A stretch of DNA of 6,230 bases, from NCBI GenBank assembly GCA_022565195.1, contig JADFJZ010000098.1, positions 1-6,230 on the forward strand, written 5' to 3'. The translations under genes and the position numbers were made by a program. A model generated the notes under the pieces. The model made no database searches, was not told where the DNA came from, and was given only the letters and a program-made list of their open reading frames with translations. The stretch is from Planctomycetota bacterium (lineage in GTDB: Bacteria > Planctomycetota > Phycisphaerae > UBA1845 > CAIVHJ01). Shown in pieces: positions 5,947 to 6,230 of the stretch; positions within the stretch are counted from its first letter, which is position 1; each line of letters opens with the position of its first letter.

Positions 5947-6019
5947 AGTTCGGGTCAGAGCCGCCCGGTCCCCCGGGGCGGACGCCGAGAGGACCCGGCG
6001 ACTCTGTCGAACTGACCCG
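5947..6019. repeat. GC-rich nested inverted repeats with two competing pairings
   Basis: CGGGTCAG (5951-5958) and CTGACCCG (6012-6019) are perfect 8-bp inverted repeats. They enclose two hairpins: CCGCCC/GGGCGG (5961-5966 with 5976-5981) and CGCCG/CGGCG (5983-5987 with 5996-6000). An alternative pairing excludes the outer stem: AGTTCG (5947-5952) with CGAACT (6008-6013), continued by CAGAG (5956-5960) with CTCTG (6002-6006). The result is a three-way-junction-like fold with two possible base stems. It lies in the 201-bp region between the divergent radical SAM and nucleotidyltransferase-like genes, ending 66 bp before the latter's ATG. It could be a structured leader, a small RNA, a dispersed repeat or a protein-binding site. 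Confidence 0.5.
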
Positions 6020-6085
6020 CTACCGGCCGAGCCGAACACTCGAAAACAGCTTGCCTTTGCTGCGTTTGGGCTGCAAACTAAGCAC

Positions 6086-6230
6086 ATGGCGCTCACGAAA
6101 GCCAAAGTGGACCGCGTGTTGCCCGAGATTGTGTGCCGATTGGGCGACGCGCTGAAACCCGTTGCCGTTTATCTCTTCGGCTCGTGCGTCGAAGACGCCA
6201 TCGGACCCGCCAGCGCCCTCGATACCCTGG
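6086..6230 (+). CDS. Nucleotidyltransferase-like protein with altered active site, cut by the right edge
   Basis: The visible 48 residues match the start of a small MNT-type nucleotidyltransferase: a helix (AKVDRVLPEIVCRLGDAL), then KPVAVYLFGS and a loop ending GPASALDTL. The spacing of the family motif GSX10DXD is kept exactly (G32-S33, ten residues, A44-L45-D46), but the first metal-binding Asp is Ala. The usual R-G after the GS loop is also missing (CVEDAIG). Either the protein is a non-catalytic member or the gene is decaying. The frame is open to the window end, so the rest, including a possible third catalytic Asp, is not visible. The start at 6086 has no convincing Shine-Dalgarno site. 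A 15-base inverted repeat (GTTTG, five bases, CAAAC, 6064-6078) lies just before it. It is not a close copy of the nucleotidyltransferase at the left edge. Confidence 0.7.
   Translation, partial: MALTKAKVDRVLPEIVCRLGDALKPVAVYLFGSCVEDAIGPASALDTL

Noticed and set aside
6051..6080. Promoter (TTGCCT with an AAACTA -10) for the right-edge gene
   Set aside because: The -10 string matches consensus at only one or two positions, so it is not better than chance.

Overview
The window is GC-rich bacterial chromosome carrying four complete protein genes and two protein genes cut by the window edges. A planctomycete or close relative is the best guess. This rests on the style of the secreted HEAT-type protein, the HDOD protein, the uncharacterised radical SAM protein of the TIGR03960 type and the base composition. 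No gene here fixes the taxonomy.

Left block (1-1577, minus strand, read right to left). A sigma70-like promoter at 1577-1549 precedes a clear thiamine pyrophosphate (TPP) riboswitch at 1534-1399. A 100-nt leader with a perfect 7-bp hairpin follows, then a gene for two fused DinB-fold domains (start 1299). Eight bases after that gene ends, a GSX10DXD nucleotidyltransferase gene begins and runs off the left edge. The layout reads as a TPP-controlled transcript whose first full-size gene is not a known thiamine gene. This is the most interesting part of the window. A 33-codon reading frame starts inside the aptamer and ends by overlapping the DinB start codon, which suggests translational coupling.

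Centre (1535-2648). A 202-bp divergent intergenic region separates the riboswitch from a plus-strand HDOD-domain gene, which has a good Shine-Dalgarno site and a degenerate HD motif. It converges with the next minus-strand gene across 39 bp that hold no recognisable terminator.

Right block (2688-5884, minus strand). A TIGR03960-type radical SAM protein with a B12-binding-like N-terminal part and a CxxxCxxC cluster is followed 59 bp later by a secreted protein with one HEAT-like unit and beta-sandwich-like regions. The two may share a transcript. An extended -10 box lies so close to the radical SAM start that its mRNA would be nearly leaderless.

Right edge (5885-6230). A GC-rich element with nested and mutually exclusive inverted repeats (5947-6019) precedes a plus-strand nucleotidyltransferase-like gene cut by the window end. 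In this gene the first catalytic Asp of GSX10DXD is replaced by Ala.
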